Assembly (NCBI GenBank): GCA_027347805.1
Contig: DAIEQP010000373.1
Coordinates: forward strand, 1 to 6,118
Direction of reading: 5' to 3'
Length of the DNA stretch: 6,118 nt
Origin: Ignavibacteria bacterium
Lineage (GTDB): Bacteria; Bacteroidota; Ignavibacteria; Ignavibacteriales; Melioribacteraceae
Position numbers and translations under genes: made by a program. Every line of letters starts with the position of its first letter. Position 1 is the stretch's first letter. Positions 5,553-6,118 of this stretch are shown here, one piece after another. Below the pieces are notes generated by a model. It was not told the DNA's origin and made no database searches. It saw nothing but the letters and a program-made list of their open reading frames with translations.

Positions 5553-6118
5553 GCTAAGTTATACCTTTTAATTGCCGTGTTTAATACTTTGTTGATCATC
5601 GCATCGTAAGATAATCCAGCTGTTCGGGCAGCTTTTGGAAAACAAGAATTATCTTCAGGATTCGGCAAAACTCCTGGAAGCGGATTTATTTCAATAACAT
5701 TTGGGTTCCCATCAGCATCTAATCGAATATCAATTCTACTCCAGTCTTTGCATCTCAATACTTTAAAAGTTTTCTTGCAGATATCAGAAATTCTATCTGC
5801 CAGATCAGAATCAATACTGGCGGGGCACGAGAAAATATTTAATGGGTTTTCTCTTGTATCGACAACCCATTTAGCTTCATAAGAATATATCGGAACAAGA
5901 TTGGATGGAAGTTCGCTCAAATTTAATTCTATGATTGGAAGTACTTCTAATTCATTGCCATTTCCAATTAATGCAACTGTAAACTCGCGTCCCGGTAAGA
6001 ATTCTTCTACTAAAAATGGTTGATTATATTCTGCGAACAGTTCTGTCAGTTTGTTTTCTAAATCAATTTTGTTGTTAATAAAGGAAGAATTAAAAATTCC
6101 TTTGCTGGATCCTTCTGC
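5549..6118 (-). CDS. ATP-grasp ligase A, D-alanine-D-alanine ligase-like, 5' end outside the window
   Basis: The frame is open from the right edge to the TGA at 5551-5549, giving 189 residues; by alignment with ligase B about 165 N-terminal residues are missing. The visible part begins at the ATP-binding loop AEGSSKGIF, keeping the Gly and Ser that ligase B has lost. Then come FLVEEFLPGREFTVALIGN, YEAKW (Trp where DdlB has Tyr216), a CPA motif, and the magnesium-binding SRIDIRL...VIEINPLPG with Arg, Asp, Glu and Asn in the positions of DdlB R255, D257, E270 and N272, and the oxyanion-region Gly retained. It is clearly a paralogue of ligase B (shared YEAKW, CPA, C.D..R.DIRL, VIE.NP.P, AGxSYD), so the pair arose by duplication. 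An in-frame TTG at 5920 is not the start, because strong homology continues upstream of it. The chemistry is likely ATP-dependent amide ligation; the substrate is unknown. Confidence 0.88.
   Translation of the reverse strand, partial: AEGSSKGIFNSSFINNKIDLENKLTELFAEYNQPFLVEEFLPGREFTVALIGNGNELEVLPIIELNLSELPSNLVPIYSYEAKWVVDTRENPLNIFSCPASIDSDLADRISDICKKTFKVLRCKDWSRIDIRLDADGNPNVIEINPLPGVLPNPEDNSCFPKAARTAGLSYDAMINKVLNTAIKRYNLA
5564..5569 (-). promoter_or_regulatory. Ribosome binding site of ligase B, inside ligase A
   Basis: AAAAGG on the minus strand lies within the last codons of ligase A, 11 nt before the ATG at 5552-5550 and 14 nt before the second ATG at 5549-5547. The shorter spacing and the ATGA overlap with the upstream stop both favour the first ATG. 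Confidence 0.5.

Noticed and set aside
5549..5920. A separate small gene starting at the TTG at 5920
   Set aside because: The same frame stays open to the window edge and encodes the conserved ATP-grasp segments upstream of the TTG, so this is an internal codon.
4494..6118. The two ATP-grasp frames as one gene broken by a frameshift
   Set aside because: Each contains its own complete C-terminal Mg-binding motif and SYD tail, and ligase B has a full N-terminal domain, so they are two paralogous genes.

Overview
The window is AT-rich DNA that looks like it comes from the Bacteroidota/Chlorobi side of the tree, most likely an Ignavibacteria-like organism. The main clue is the 730-residue secreted protein, whose C-terminus matches the type IX secretion (T9SS, Por) sorting domain in the QNYPNPF...STKI style common in that group. 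This placement is inference; there is no rRNA or other marker gene.

Layout: (1) 1-447, plus strand: the 3' part of an isochorismatase-type cysteine hydrolase, cut by the left edge. (2) 446-482: a strong hairpin between two convergent genes that overlaps the hydrolase stop codon. (3) 492-2684, minus strand: a secreted multidomain arylsulfotransferase-like protein with its own ribosome binding site. (4) 2782-2805: a textbook rho-independent terminator ending the minus-strand operon to its right. (5) 2819-6118, minus strand: a tightly packed operon, read right to left: ATP-grasp ligase A (5' end outside the window), ATP-grasp ligase B, a GNAT acetyltransferase and a lysine 2,3-aminomutase-family (KamA) radical SAM enzyme. 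The first two genes share an ATGA stop/start overlap, the next pair overlaps by 23 nt and the last pair is 27 nt apart, so the four are almost certainly co-transcribed and largely co-translated. The promoter lies beyond the right edge. No gene-free stretch exceeds 300 bases.

The operon is the interesting part. A radical SAM/PLP aminomutase that would turn an alpha-amino acid (lysine is favoured by two conserved aspartates) into a beta-amino acid sits with two divergent D-Ala-D-Ala-ligase-like enzymes, which form amide bonds through acyl phosphates, and one small acetyltransferase. This suggests a pathway that makes a beta-amino acid and then ligates and/or acetylates it, giving a small peptide-like product, a modified osmolyte or a cell-wall component. 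The product cannot be read from the sequence. Ligase B has lost residues that Ddl enzymes use to bind the first D-alanine, and the aminomutase lacks the zinc-binding cysteines of clostridial lysine 2,3-aminomutase, so neither should be annotated simply as the textbook enzyme.
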